A program made the translations under genes and the position numbers. This document shows positions 1-9,287 of a DNA stretch of 64,000 bases, one piece after another. How positions within the stretch are numbered: the stretch's first letter is position 1; each line of letters opens with the position of its first letter. This DNA comes from DASSFG01 sp035547915 (GTDB lineage Bacteria > Planctomycetota > Planctomycetia > Pirellulales > JAICIG01), in the NCBI GenBank assembly GCA_035547915.1, contig DASZTS010000118.1, forward strand, positions 102,914-166,913. The letters run 5' to 3'. The notes under the pieces are model-generated. The model was given only the letters and a program-made list of their open reading frames with translations, did not search any database and had not been told where the DNA came from.

Positions 1-556
1 TGCCGTTCTGTTCGTCAACGGCATGAATCGTGATCACGTTCGGATGGTTGATGGCCGCCGCGGCGCGCGCTTCGCGGAGGAACCGGCGCCGCGCCTTCGG
101 GCTCGAGGCCAGTTCGGGCGTAAGCACCTTCACGGCCACGGTGCGGTGGAGTGAGTCGTCGAAGGCCTTGAAGACGATGCCCATGCCGCCCCTGCCGAGC
201 GGCGCGAGGACGTCGAAGCGGCCGATGCGACCGAGCGAATCGGGCCTCTCCGCCGGCAGAAGGAACGCCAGATCGAGTTCGTCCGACACATCGTTGTAAC
301 CGGCCGCGGTGGCTTGCAAGCCGGCACCAACCGCGACATCGGCCGCCACCGTAGCGGCATCGGCCCGCACGGGCCCACCGTCCGGCGGCGTTCGGGCCTT
401 CGTTACGGCCGTGGCGGTCAGATCCCTGAGAACGGCCGTGCAGGCCGCGCACGACGCCACGTGCTCGGCGACGGCCTGTACCTCGGCAGCCGCCAGCGCG
501 TCCGACGCATAGCGCCTCAGGGTCGTTTCGTCGGGACAAGCAGGGCCGGCATTCAT
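1..556 (-). CDS. Ser/Thr protein kinase, N-terminal part (runs off the left edge)
   Basis: The reading frame begins at the ATG at 556 and is still open at position 1, so only about 185 N-terminal residues are visible. Residues about 31-40 carry an H-x3-C-x2-C pattern (HVASCAAC) preceded by a short helix-like stretch, like the zf-HC2 zinc-binding module of anti-sigma factors. After a low-complexity linker the kinase domain starts near residue 110 with the glycine loop LGRGGMGIVFKA, followed by the beta-3 lysine in TVAVKVL. The HRD and DFG motifs would lie beyond the edge. Family knowledge: planctomycete Hanks-type kinases often have cytoplasmic zinc or anchor modules before the kinase domain. 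Target unknown; kinase assignment is firm, the zinc module is an inference from the Cys/His spacing. Confidence 0.85.
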   Translation of the reverse strand, partial: MNAGPACPDETTLRRYASDALAAAEVQAVAEHVASCAACTAVLRDLTATAVTKARTPPDGGPVRADAATVAADVAVGAGLQATAAGYNDVSDELDLAFLLPAERPDSLGRIGRFDVLAPLGRGGMGIVFKAFDDSLHRTVAVKVLTPELASSPKARRRFLREARAAAAINHPNVITIHAVDEQNG

Positions 557-714
557 CGCAACGTGGTCACCAACGGCTGCCGCTGGACAGAATCCCCTCC
601 AGCGGAGGAAAAGTCAAGCTTTTTCGCTGCCCGTCCGCGCCCGATATTAGCACTTGGGCGGTGCGCTTGCGGGGGGCCTCGTCGCGAGAAACCGCGTCGC
701 GATACGGGCACGCG

Positions 715-2277
715 TTAGAACCGCGAGTCGATGCCCAGATTCAAGCCCTGGGCCCAATACGTCGAGGTGTGGAACTGAAAGGCGGGCGGATTCGGGCCAG
801 ACGTGCCGTACGACGGATCGGAAGGAACCCGATTCGTGCTCGTCGTGAGATTCACTTGCTCGCCGGGCCGCGCGACGTTGTTCAGATAGATGAACGAATA
901 GCCGGCACGGAGCGTCACCGAAGGCGTGATCTGGTAGCCGAAATTGAGTTGCCATTCGGGTGCGACGGCGTACTTGGTCTGATAATAGTGCCCCATGTTC
1001 GCCGACGTGACCAAGATGCCGCCGGGCAACATCGTCTGATGACCACTCTGATCGAACAGGGTGGTCGAGCCCGAGAGCGTCGCCCGCTCTTGCAATGTCC
1101 CCATGGCCACCTTGCCCAAGGCGCTCAAGAACCACCGCCCCTGAGCGTAGTAGAGCCTGGCTCCGGTCGACCCGCCGTAGAAGCTGTTCGTGACCCGGAA
1201 GCCGTCGAAATCGGACAGAATGTCACCGGCGCCGATCGGTGAGCCGCCGAAGCTGCTCCCGCCGTTGAAGAAGTTGGTCGTCTCGTCGTAGACATTCATC
1301 GATTCCACCAGGCTCAGGTAACGAAAGCCGACCAAGCCGTCGAGACGAACGGTTTGCGTCTGTATCAGGTTGAAATTGCCGTCTAAGTTGGCGCCTTGGA
1401 ACTCGCTGCGTTGTTGCATCTCGACACTGCCGATGATCTGGCCGGGCAGCGCGTCGTAGTAGACGCCTGCGGCGCCGGTCTTCGCGCTGATCACCGGCCG
1501 CGCCATGACGGGATTGCCGTAGGAGTCCGATGCGTCCGAGACTTCTTTGCTCTGCTGAATCAAAACAAAGTAGCCGGCCTCGATGCCCAAGGTGTGTCGC
1601 TCGTCGAGCCACATCCCGGTCTCCAGCCGAACGCCGCCGACGAATCCGAAGCTCGAGTTGCCCCCGCCGATCAGCGTTTGCGTGCCCGGTTGGCCGACGG
1701 CTCCGGGTACCGAGTCCGACAGCGAGCCGGCGGTGGCGATCGGTTGCGTGATCGGTTCCGCCCGGGTCCACCACAACAGCACTTCGGGCCGGAACCAGAA
1801 CTTCGAGGTCACGAGATAGACCATGTCGGGTAGGGGCGGCAGCTCGGGCCGTGCCGACGCCGGCACGGGGTTCGGTCCCCCGGGAAACGGCATCGGCGGC
1901 AGGTACGGATACGGCGGCCGCCCGTTGGGTGGCGGCGCGAAACCGGGGGCACCGTTGTTTGGCAGAGGCGACGGGACCTGCTCGTAGCCCGGCGGCTGGG
2001 CATTAAGCGAAGGTTGCGACGGATAGGGACCGAACCCGTTGTTCTGCGAACCTGGGGCGAATTGTGGATAACCCGAGGACTGCGCGGCAAACAGGGCCGG
2101 CGCCGGTTGCTGCGGCGGGGCGGCAGCGGGAGGCGCGCCAACCGCCGAATTGGGCATGCCTCCCTGACCGTACGTCGGCGGCTGCCCAAATACATTCGCC
2201 GTGCCTGCGTAAAACAGCCAGGCTGCCAGTAGGGCTCGCAGATTCCAGCGGTCGTGGGCCGAGGGGCGAAACATCAT
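715..2277 (-). CDS. BBP7-family outer-membrane beta-barrel protein
   Basis: About 520 residues from the ATG at 2277. A second ATG follows directly, and a GAAGGGA ribosome site lies just upstream; the longer open frame to 2421 lacks such a site. The N-terminus has a hydrophobic signal segment (LLAAWLFYAGTANVFG), then a Pro/Gln/Ala-rich linker to about residue 150. The rest begins with the aromatic FWFRPEVLLWWTRAEPI block typical of planctomycete BBP7 barrel proteins. Alternating hydrophobic strands follow and the last residues are LNLGIDSRF, a terminal-strand pattern ending in Phe. Inferred location: outer membrane. Transported substrate unknown. It stands alone between two kinase genes with no close operon partner. 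Confidence 0.85.
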   Translation of the reverse strand: MMFRPSAHDRWNLRALLAAWLFYAGTANVFGQPPTYGQGGMPNSAVGAPPAAAPPQQPAPALFAAQSSGYPQFAPGSQNNGFGPYPSQPSLNAQPPGYEQVPSPLPNNGAPGFAPPPNGRPPYPYLPPMPFPGGPNPVPASARPELPPLPDMVYLVTSKFWFRPEVLLWWTRAEPITQPIATAGSLSDSVPGAVGQPGTQTLIGGGNSSFGFVGGVRLETGMWLDERHTLGIEAGYFVLIQQSKEVSDASDSYGNPVMARPVISAKTGAAGVYYDALPGQIIGSVEMQQRSEFQGANLDGNFNLIQTQTVRLDGLVGFRYLSLVESMNVYDETTNFFNGGSSFGGSPIGAGDILSDFDGFRVTNSFYGGSTGARLYYAQGRWFLSALGKVAMGTLQERATLSGSTTLFDQSGHQTMLPGGILVTSANMGHYYQTKYAVAPEWQLNFGYQITPSVTLRAGYSFIYLNNVARPGEQVNLTTSTNRVPSDPSYGTSGPNPPAFQFHTSTYWAQGLNLGIDSRF

Positions 2278-2522
2278 TCCCTTCTTTTCGGAATGCGACC
2301 GCGATGGCAATAGGGGAAATCTTTTCCGTTTGTAGCATGTTGAAATGACCCGGCGCCGGCGAGCCGGGGCCGGTGCGCGGGATGGGCGGGATCGGCTCTC
2401 GCGGTCGCTGCTGCAACGCACTCATCTACCGTTCGCTTGCGGCGTTCCGCGGCTACTCCGAAGGGAGCCGAGGTGCCGGAAGGGCCGGGGCCGCAGTCTC
2501 AGCCCGACAAAAGCATCGGCCG

Positions 2523-5500
2523 CTAATTGCTCGTGCACGCCCGTTCGAGCAGGTCCGACACTTCCTGCCACAGAGCACGACACCCGTTCCGTTCATCGGA
2601 GGATAGCTTCTCGAGAGCGCGTGGCTCGCGCAGCCCGGCCAAGTCGTCATCGTATTGCCAGCGCGTGAGGGCCTTTCTGGCCAAGATTCGGCCGGGGCGT
2701 GAGCCACTTTCGAGGATCGACTTCCAAACAGCGAGATCGGCCCGCAGCCATTCCCGGGCTAGCGCTCGCCAACGTGCCCGCTCGTCGTCGCTGGGCCTTC
2801 CATCGGCATCTTCCTGCCCGATCCCGACGAGAGCCGCGCAGCGAACGGCCGGATAGCGGCAGGCGGCCGCCAAGTCCTCAAGACGTCCCAAGGGCTGTTC
2901 GTTCCCCACGTCGACGAGTCGGCGGTGCCGCGCCGCTAGTTCGGCGGAATCGTCCCCGGCCGATGCAAAGAGTTCGGCGTAGAGTCGCGCGGCCTGCTCA
3001 TCGAAGCCACGGGATTGGCAGACTCCCACCAATGCTCGCCGTTCATCGTCGTCTTGCGGCCAATACGTTCCCTCTAGAAACGCGGGCAGGTTCGAGAGAA
3101 TCAGCGTTTCCGCTTCTCGGCGGAGAATGTGCGCGATCCAGACATCGCGACTGTCGGCTTGGGCAGAACTCCAATCAAAGGCCACGACGGTTTCGCCGAG
3201 CGACCGGAGAGCCTCCTTCTGTTGTCCCAAGCGATGCTGCGCCATGGCCGCGAGCAGACGCGGGCACGGCCCCATGACGTGCCCTGCTTCTCCTTGCAGC
3301 AGGGCAATCGCGCGGGAAAAATGGCCGCGACGGTACTCGGCCAAACCTTGTGCGAAGAGGAAGTAGCGATAGATCCAGCGCGCGATCGATCCTTCGGCGG
3401 CGACGGCCTGGTCGACGAGGGCGGCCGCCCGGTCGCGTTCATCGTCATCGAGCGTGGCGAGTAAACAGGCGCGGCCGGTAGGCTCGGCGAGCCACGGATT
3501 CGTGGTCGAGCCGAAGCGGTCGAGCAACTGCCGGCAGGCGCGGCGGTATTCCTCTTCCTGGCCGAGAAACAAGCACAACTCGGCATACCCGTACCAACGA
3601 TCGGCGGTGGTGGGATGGGCCTCGAGCTCCTTTCGCCAGGCGGCTTGCACCTCGGCCCCGTGCCCTCGGCTCACCAGAATGCCACGGATGCCGGCTTCGG
3701 CTTCGTGCACCTCCGGATCGAGTTCGAGCGCCCGGCGATAGTGGCGGCTGGCCTCCTCGAGCTGGCCTTTCATTCGCAGGGCATTGGCGAGATTGTCGTG
3801 GGCCCAGGCATAGTCGGGATCATGCTCGAGCGCCATCCGGCAATACATCACGGCCTCGTCCACACGGCCTTCGGTTTGCAGAGTGAGCCCCAGATTGTCG
3901 TAGGCCCTGGCAAAGCCCGGGTCGAGTTCGAGCGCCTTGTGGTAGTAGTCGATCGCTTCGTCGAAGCCATTCTGGAGTCTCAGCGCGTCACCCACGGCAC
4001 AATATCCCACGGCTGCTTGCGGCCGACTGGCCAAAGCGGCTCGATAGTAGCCGGCAGCCTCCTTGGGCGCCCCCTGGAGCAATCGATTGCCCAAGATCAG
4101 GTTGGCCCAGAAGTCGGCCGGATGCGCTATCTGCACGCGCTGCAACAAGGGCGTCGCATCCTCGTCAGCCAGCGCCAAACGTTCGCCGAGCGCGAGCAAC
4201 AGCGAGACCGGCTCCGTCGCCACCGGCGCCGCGCCGGCCAGTTCTGCCAGCGCCGACGGATCCTGCCAGACGGCCGGATCGAGCGCGCGCTCGCGCCAAG
4301 CGCCAGTTTTCGTCTCGGCGCAACGCGACAGTTCCAGCAGCCAATCCCGCTCCGCCTTGGCGGCGGCACAGATCGCCCAGTCGTAAACGGCGGCCATCAG
4401 CGCACCGCGCACGGGCGACGCATTGACGATGTCGGCCACATCCCGCGGCGGATCGCGGAACGCCCGCAGGCCCGCTCGCTCAAAAACCTGCGCATAGTCT
4501 TGGCTCGCCTGCGCCTTGTAATACGGCAGTTCGCCGCGGGTCACCCGCTTCAACCGGATGCCGTCGAGCTGCACCAACAGGTCGAGGTCGAGCCGGGCAT
4601 GGTCGATCAGTTCGCGCAGGTCGTCGGGACCGGCCCAACCGAGTCGCGCCGCCGCGCGCTCGAGCGCGGCCTGTGCATCCGACCAACGGGCGCTCCCCTG
4701 CAAGTCGATCACGTCCCGCAGATCGGCCGCGATGGCACTCCGCTGCCGATTCTGCTGGACCACAAACCACAAGCCGGCACATAACAAGGCCACCATCAAC
4801 AGCAGGCTCAAGGCCAGGATCACGGCGTGCGTCGGCCGGCGTCGTGCCCATTTGCCGGCACGTTCGGCGAGGCCGGCCGGTCGTGCCGCGACGGGCTCGC
4901 CGCGTTGAAACCGCTTGAGGTCGTCAGCCAGCGCAGCGGCGGTGGCGTAACGCCGCTCGGGATCTTTGTGCAGGCATTGCAAGCAGATCGTTTCCAGGTC
5001 GCGCGGTACCTTCGGATTCAGCCAGGCGGGCCGCACCGGATCTTCGCTGATCACCTGCCTCTCGGTCTCGGCCGCCGACTCTCCCCGGAAGGGCGGCCGG
5101 CCGGTGAGCAGTTCGTAAAGTAGGGCACCGAGGGCATAGATGTCTGCCGGCGGGCCGATGGCGTGGGTCTTTCCCAGCGCTTGTTCGGGCGCCATGTAGC
5201 TCGGTGTCCCGAGGCGGGCGCCGCTGAGCGTGAGCGTGGGGCCGGCGTCGAAGTGCCGCGCCAAGCCAAAGTCGGCAATCTTGGGCGTGCCGTCGGTGGT
5301 GAGCAGGATGTTCGCCGGCTTCAAATCGCGGTGGACGATCCCGCCCCGGTGAGCCGCCTGCACCGCCTCGGTCAACGTGATCATCAGCGCCGCGGCCTGG
5401 CGGGCGGGCTGCGGTCGACCCAACAATTCTTCCGCCAGGCTCCCCCCTTCGACATATTCCATGGCGAAGAAGGGCCAGTTACCGTGATCGCCCACATCGT

Positions 5501-5930
5501 AAATCTGAACGATGTTGGTGTGCCGGAGCGCGGCAATGGCCTCCGCCTCTCTCGCAAACCGATCTCGCTCTTCCGAAGTAGCGTACACGCCGCCCAACAA
5601 CATCTTGAGCGCCACCGGGCGATTGAGCCGTACCTGCCGGGCCTTGTAGACGATGCCCATTCCGCCCCGGCCGAGCACGTCTTCGACCTCATATCCCGGG
5701 ATCGACGGCAAGACCGCACCCGGCTGCCAAACGGTCCGCATATCGGCTTCCGGGGTTACCCCAGATGTGGGAAACAGCGCCTGGAGCTTCGCTTCGACGA
5801 TGCACATCTGCTGCCAGCGCTGGCGGATCTCTGGCAACAGTTCGGGACAATCTTCGCAAACTTCTTCCGGAGTCGTCTCCGAATCGAATATCTCGTCGAG
5901 CAGCGCCTCCACGGTCCGTTTGTCGGCCAT
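2523..5930 (-). CDS. Ser/Thr protein kinase with TPR C-terminus
   Basis: 1135 residues. A short leader (1-75) precedes a complete Hanks-type kinase domain: glycine loop GRGGMG at 87-92, lysine K109, HRDLKPAN at 200-207, DFG at 220-222 and an APE-like MAPEQ at about 246-250. After a basic stretch a single membrane helix lies at about 369-391. The remainder is helical, with TPR repeats around residues 600-740 (for example AVGDALRLQNGFDEAIDYYHKA), so the TPRs are predicted to be outside the cytoplasm. The start lies 13 bp after the stop of the ECF sigma factor gene, forming a two-gene operon of the usual planctomycete sigma-kinase type. All catalytic residues are present. Phosphorylation targets cannot be read from sequence. 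Confidence 0.93.
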   Translation of the reverse strand: MADKRTVEALLDEIFDSETTPEEVCEDCPELLPEIRQRWQQMCIVEAKLQALFPTSGVTPEADMRTVWQPGAVLPSIPGYEVEDVLGRGGMGIVYKARQVRLNRPVALKMLLGGVYATSEERDRFAREAEAIAALRHTNIVQIYDVGDHGNWPFFAMEYVEGGSLAEELLGRPQPARQAAALMITLTEAVQAAHRGGIVHRDLKPANILLTTDGTPKIADFGLARHFDAGPTLTLSGARLGTPSYMAPEQALGKTHAIGPPADIYALGALLYELLTGRPPFRGESAAETERQVISEDPVRPAWLNPKVPRDLETICLQCLHKDPERRYATAAALADDLKRFQRGEPVAARPAGLAERAGKWARRRPTHAVILALSLLLMVALLCAGLWFVVQQNRQRSAIAADLRDVIDLQGSARWSDAQAALERAAARLGWAGPDDLRELIDHARLDLDLLVQLDGIRLKRVTRGELPYYKAQASQDYAQVFERAGLRAFRDPPRDVADIVNASPVRGALMAAVYDWAICAAAKAERDWLLELSRCAETKTGAWRERALDPAVWQDPSALAELAGAAPVATEPVSLLLALGERLALADEDATPLLQRVQIAHPADFWANLILGNRLLQGAPKEAAGYYRAALASRPQAAVGYCAVGDALRLQNGFDEAIDYYHKALELDPGFARAYDNLGLTLQTEGRVDEAVMYCRMALEHDPDYAWAHDNLANALRMKGQLEEASRHYRRALELDPEVHEAEAGIRGILVSRGHGAEVQAAWRKELEAHPTTADRWYGYAELCLFLGQEEEYRRACRQLLDRFGSTTNPWLAEPTGRACLLATLDDDERDRAAALVDQAVAAEGSIARWIYRYFLFAQGLAEYRRGHFSRAIALLQGEAGHVMGPCPRLLAAMAQHRLGQQKEALRSLGETVVAFDWSSAQADSRDVWIAHILRREAETLILSNLPAFLEGTYWPQDDDERRALVGVCQSRGFDEQAARLYAELFASAGDDSAELAARHRRLVDVGNEQPLGRLEDLAAACRYPAVRCAALVGIGQEDADGRPSDDERARWRALAREWLRADLAVWKSILESGSRPGRILARKALTRWQYDDDLAGLREPRALEKLSSDERNGCRALWQEVSDLLERACTSN

Positions 5931-5943
5931 GATTCGGTCTCGC

Positions 5944-6582
5944 TTAACCCGGGCGCAGGTCGTCCAATTGCTCGGTGAGCATGCGGAGGCCCCGGTTCAG
6001 CCGTCGCTTCACGGTGACCGTGGCGACGCCGAGCAACTGGGCGGCTTCCGTCTGAGACATCCCTTGCACGCGCACCAAGCCGAACGCTTCCCGTTCATCA
6101 TCGGGCAAATTCTCGATCGCCGCCAGGATGCGCCGACCATTCGGTGTCAAACCGGAACCACTGGTGAGCGGCTCCGGAACAGCGCCTTCGTTGAGCGGCA
6201 TGACAGCGGGCTGTTCGTCTAAGCGGCGGGCCAGGTCATTCAGCTCCCACCGCATGTGCTGGTTGGCCAACGCGAAGAATTGGCGCACCGTACGCGGATG
6301 AACGTTGCGCATGGCCTTCAGCAGCCGTTCCGTCACGGCACTGAGCAGTTCGTCTGCCTGCAAGCTGAGGGGAGGGTAGGTCAGGCGCGGGTAACTGCGA
6401 TGCAGCAGCGTGGCGCACAGCATGTGCAGACGGCGCACCGATCTTTCGAGCAGAGCCCGAACGACGGGATCGGCCGGCGAATCGCAGGCAAGCTCGTCCA
6501 GGTAGCGCTGAACGGCCGCCGTGGTCTGTTCCTCACTCACGGCATACGGCTCATCGGCCTGGGAGGATGTAATAGGAGGCAA
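5944..6582 (-). CDS. ECF-family RNA polymerase sigma factor
   Basis: 212 residues. Region 2 is recognisable around residues 55-115 (ADELLSAVTERLLKAMRNV followed by FFALANQHMRWELNDLARR). Region 4 at about 155-205 has the helix-turn-helix (MSQTEAAQLLGVATVTVKRR) preceded by the LPDDEREAFGLV helix. It belongs to the planctomycete ECF type found beside WD40/TPR-linked Ser/Thr kinases. It is the first gene of an operon with the TPR kinase immediately downstream, consistent with the kinase or its output controlling this sigma factor. No separate anti-sigma gene is seen. Direct targets unknown. Confidence 0.9.
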   Translation of the reverse strand: MPPITSSQADEPYAVSEEQTTAAVQRYLDELACDSPADPVVRALLERSVRRLHMLCATLLHRSYPRLTYPPLSLQADELLSAVTERLLKAMRNVHPRTVRQFFALANQHMRWELNDLARRLDEQPAVMPLNEGAVPEPLTSGSGLTPNGRRILAAIENLPDDEREAFGLVRVQGMSQTEAAQLLGVATVTVKRRLNRGLRMLTEQLDDLRPG

Positions 6583-6662
6583 TTATACGGCGCTCGCTGC
6601 ATGCATGCCACGCTTAGTGTGGCAGGGGCCGATGCAGCGCAATATGCGGGAGTCAAATCACC

Positions 6663-7139
6663 GTGAGTTTCGGCCTGACCGTTCTGACCTTCTCCCACGT
6701 TGTCATCAGCCTCGCCGGCATCGCCGCGGGGTTCGTCGTGGTTGTCGGGCTCCTCACGGCAAGGAGGCTCGAGGTATGGACGGCGATCTTTCTGTCAACG
6801 ACGGTTTTGACGAGCGTTAGCGGGTTCTTCTTCCCCATCCACCGCTTCACGCCGGGCCATGCCCTGGGCATCTTGTCGCTCGTCGCGTTGGCGATCGCGA
6901 TCATCGCCCGCTACCGTCGACAACTGGCCGGATCGTGGCGCATCGTCTACATCGTCAGCGCGGTGATTTCGCTCTATTTCAACGTCTTTGTCCTGGTTGC
7001 CCAACTGTTTCAGAAAGTGCCGGCGCTGGCGGCGTTGGCCCCGACGCAATCCGAGCCGCCCTTTCTGGTGGCCCAGACGGCGTTGCTGGCCCTATTTGTC
7101 GCGTTGGGCATCGGGTGTGTCGTGCGGTTCCGCGGTTAG
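6663..7139 (+). CDS. Small multi-pass membrane protein, function unknown
   Basis: 158 residues from a GTG at 6663; a GGGAG sits about nine bases upstream. Four or five hydrophobic segments are visible: about 7-30 (VVISLAGIAAGFVVVVGLL), 38-55, 68-83, 94-116 and 134-152. A PIHRFTPGHALG loop lies between the second and third. There is no recognisable catalytic motif. It is divergent from the sigma-kinase operon and precedes dps by about 290 bp, so it probably has its own promoter. I do not recognise a named family; an integral inner-membrane protein is the most that can be supported. Confidence 0.7.
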   Translation: MSFGLTVLTFSHVVISLAGIAAGFVVVVGLLTARRLEVWTAIFLSTTVLTSVSGFFFPIHRFTPGHALGILSLVALAIAIIARYRRQLAGSWRIVYIVSAVISLYFNVFVLVAQLFQKVPALAALAPTQSEPPFLVAQTALLALFVALGIGCVVRFRG

Positions 7140-7428
7140 GGGAGTCAATCGGATAGGTGGAGCTTCGGGCGCTTTCGCATGTTCGCACACGCAGTGACCG
7201 GCGGCGACGCTTAGTTGGACAGCGCTGTACAGCAACCGGCGGGCGCGAACGGGTCGCAAGCAAGTTTTTCAAAATGCCTTCGCATAGGTAAAACAGAAAT
7301 TGACGACACTCGCGGAGCGTGCCGTGCCCCAAGCCAGCCGGCTGGTAGGCTCGGAATCTCAGCGTAGGGCACGCCAAACGCGAGGAATCGCTGAACGACT
7401 ACGGCTTTGACACAAAAGGGAGGAAACC
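7140..7428. other. Intergenic region upstream of dps with overlapping palindromes
   Basis: About 290 bp with no convincing gene. It contains two overlapping perfect 10-bp palindromes, ACAGCGCTGT at 7220-7229 and GCTGTACAGC at 7225-7234, roughly 200 bp before dps. Operator function is only a guess. A good Shine-Dalgarno (AGGGAGGAAACC) lies directly before the dps ATG. Confidence 0.35.
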
Positions 7429-7953
7429 ATGTCCAAGATGGCTGCTAACCAGGCGGGTCATAATGGGCGCGCTGCCTTGAGCGTGCCGACCGATCTCAGC
7501 CAAGAAGGCGTCGAGGAGATCACGGGCGAATTGCGACGACTGCTCGCCGACGTATTCGCACTGTACGTGAAGACCAAGAACTTCCATTGGCACATGAGCG
7601 GGCCCCACTTTCGCGATTACCACCTATTGCTGGACGAGCACGGCGAGCAGATCTTCGCCATGACCGACGATCTGGCCGAACGTGCCCGCAAGATCGGCGG
7701 AACGACGCTTCACTCGATCGGCGAGATCGCGCGAAATCAAAGACTGTCGGATAACGATCAGGATTTCGTCGCGCCCAAGGACATGCTCTCCGAACTGTGC
7801 GACGACAACCAGCACCTGACGCGCGCGTTGCGCGCGGCACACGAGGTCTGCGATCGGCACAACGACGTTGCCACCGCGAGCATGATCGAGGTCTGGATCG
7901 ATCAATCGGAACGCCGGACCTGGTTCCTCCGCGAAGCCACGGTCGACACCTAG
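7429..7953 (+). CDS. dps: Dps-family ferritin-like DNA-protection protein
   Basis: 174 residues, the usual Dps size. The signature is clear: LYVKTKNFHWHMSGPHFRDYHLLLDEH at about 45-70 carries the inter-subunit ferroxidase residues (the two His in NFHWH, then D and E in the following helix). The AERARKIGGTTLHSI stretch follows. Dps proteins form 12-subunit cages that oxidise Fe(II) with hydrogen peroxide, store the iron and protect DNA. The start is supported by a strong ribosome site. It precedes a cytochrome c peroxidase by about 70 bp on the same strand, so the pair looks like a peroxide-defence unit. An N-terminal DNA-binding tail is short and weakly basic. Confidence 0.93.
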   Translation: MSKMAANQAGHNGRAALSVPTDLSQEGVEEITGELRRLLADVFALYVKTKNFHWHMSGPHFRDYHLLLDEHGEQIFAMTDDLAERARKIGGTTLHSIGEIARNQRLSDNDQDFVAPKDMLSELCDDNQHLTRALRAAHEVCDRHNDVATASMIEVWIDQSERRTWFLREATVDT

Positions 7954-8021
7954 CGGGTGAATGCGGTCGTTTGCAGGTTCGCCCACCGGCGCAACCCCTT
8001 TTTCGTTCGGGAGCCCTACGT

Positions 8022-9125
8022 ATGGCAACTCGCCGTGTCCGCCGCCTCGCCACGGGAACCATTCTGGCGGCAGCCGTTGGGGCGCTGATCGCCCAACCGC
8101 CGGCGCCAAACATACAGGCCGAGGATGCGGCCGACGACAAATTGGTCGCGGAAGCTCGGCAGAATTTCCAGCCGCTTCCCGACGATGCGGGCACGGCCGA
8201 TCATCCGCTGACGAAGGATCGTGTGGAGTTGGGTCGAATGCTGTTCTTCGACCCGCGTATCTCCATCGACGGCGTCGGAAGCTGCGTGCGCTGCCATCAG
8301 CCGGCGCTGTACGGTGCCGATGCCTTGCCGAAGTCGCGCGGCATTCGCGACCAGGTGCAGGGACGCAACGCGCCGACCGTGCTCAACGTGGCCTTGCACT
8401 TCAAGGTCCATTGGGACGGGCTGTTCGAAACGGTCGAGGACCAGGCCCGGCGGGCGCTGCTCGGCCCGGGATTCGGGAATCCCGATCATGCTGCCGCCAT
8501 GGCAAAGATAAAAGCCATCCCCGGCTACGCTGAGCTTTTCAGCAAGGCCTTTCCGGATCAGTCCGATTCCGTCACGGAGGAGAACTGGGGGGTGGCGATC
8601 GGGGCCTACGAACGCACGTTGGTCACGCCGTCGCGCTTTGACGAATTCCTGGCGGGAAAGCCCAAAGCCCTCTCGGAAGCGGAACAGCGCGGTTTGCGGA
8701 CATTTATGCAGCAAGGCTGCAACGAATGCCACGACGGAGGCGCTTTGGGCGGGAACGACTTCAAGAAGTTCGGTATCGTCAACGATTACTGGAAGTCGAC
8801 CCACAGCCAACCGATCGACAAGGGGAGGTTCAACCTGACCAAGAAGGCCGACGACATGTACGTCTTCAAGGTTCCGAGCCTCCGCAATGTGGCGATGACC
8901 CCGCCGTACTTCCACGATGGCTCGGTCGGGTCGCTCGCCGAGGCGGTGCGGATCATGGCCACCACCCAACTCGGGAACGAGCTTTCTGATGAAGAAACCA
9001 ACGACCTTGTCTCGTTTCTCAACAGTCTGACGGGCAAATTGCCCACGGACTTTGCCCAAGCGCCCGTCCTGCCACCCGCGGGCTTCGTCCCGCCGACGGC
9101 ACCGTCCGGCACTTCGAGCCAATGA
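8022..9125 (+). CDS. Di-heme cytochrome c peroxidase (CcpA/MauG family), periplasmic
   Basis: 367 residues from the ATG at 8022, preceded by GGGAG; the open frame extends further upstream but overlaps dps. A basic N-terminus and hydrophobic stretch (LATGTILAAAVGALIA) form a signal peptide. Two c-heme sites are visible, CVRCH at 88-92 and CNECH at 233-237, with the family pattern LGRMLFFDPRIS before the first. A conserved tail VPSLRNVAMTPPYFHDGSV provides a likely distal ligand region. Bacterial CCPs reduce hydrogen peroxide to water in the periplasm using cytochrome c electrons. The spacing fits a classical two-heme CCP rather than a short cytochrome. Position after dps supports an oxidative-stress role. 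Confidence 0.9.
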   Translation: MATRRVRRLATGTILAAAVGALIAQPPAPNIQAEDAADDKLVAEARQNFQPLPDDAGTADHPLTKDRVELGRMLFFDPRISIDGVGSCVRCHQPALYGADALPKSRGIRDQVQGRNAPTVLNVALHFKVHWDGLFETVEDQARRALLGPGFGNPDHAAAMAKIKAIPGYAELFSKAFPDQSDSVTEENWGVAIGAYERTLVTPSRFDEFLAGKPKALSEAEQRGLRTFMQQGCNECHDGGALGGNDFKKFGIVNDYWKSTHSQPIDKGRFNLTKKADDMYVFKVPSLRNVAMTPPYFHDGSVGSLAEAVRIMATTQLGNELSDEETNDLVSFLNSLTGKLPTDFAQAPVLPPAGFVPPTAPSGTSSQ

Positions 9126-9287
9126 ACCGCCGAAACGCCATGCGGCGGCAGGCAAATTGCTGAAAGAAACGACTCCGGCGCCGGTATCTTCACTTGCGTC
9201 GTCGATGGCGTCGCGCGTGGCAGTTTGCGAAGTCGTGGCGGATCAGCCACGTCACAGGGCGGAACGACCGTAGAAGGAGATCGACCG

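Noticed and set aside
3615..4784. Long plus-strand open frame of 389 residues opposite the TPR kinase gene
   Set aside because: It is the mirror of a high-G+C coding frame. The minus strand encodes an intact kinase with all motifs, while this frame has no recognisable domain and no ribosome site.
8016..9155. Long minus-strand open frame opposite the cytochrome c peroxidase gene
   Set aside because: The plus strand has both heme motifs, a signal peptide and a ribosome site; the opposite frame is a shadow.
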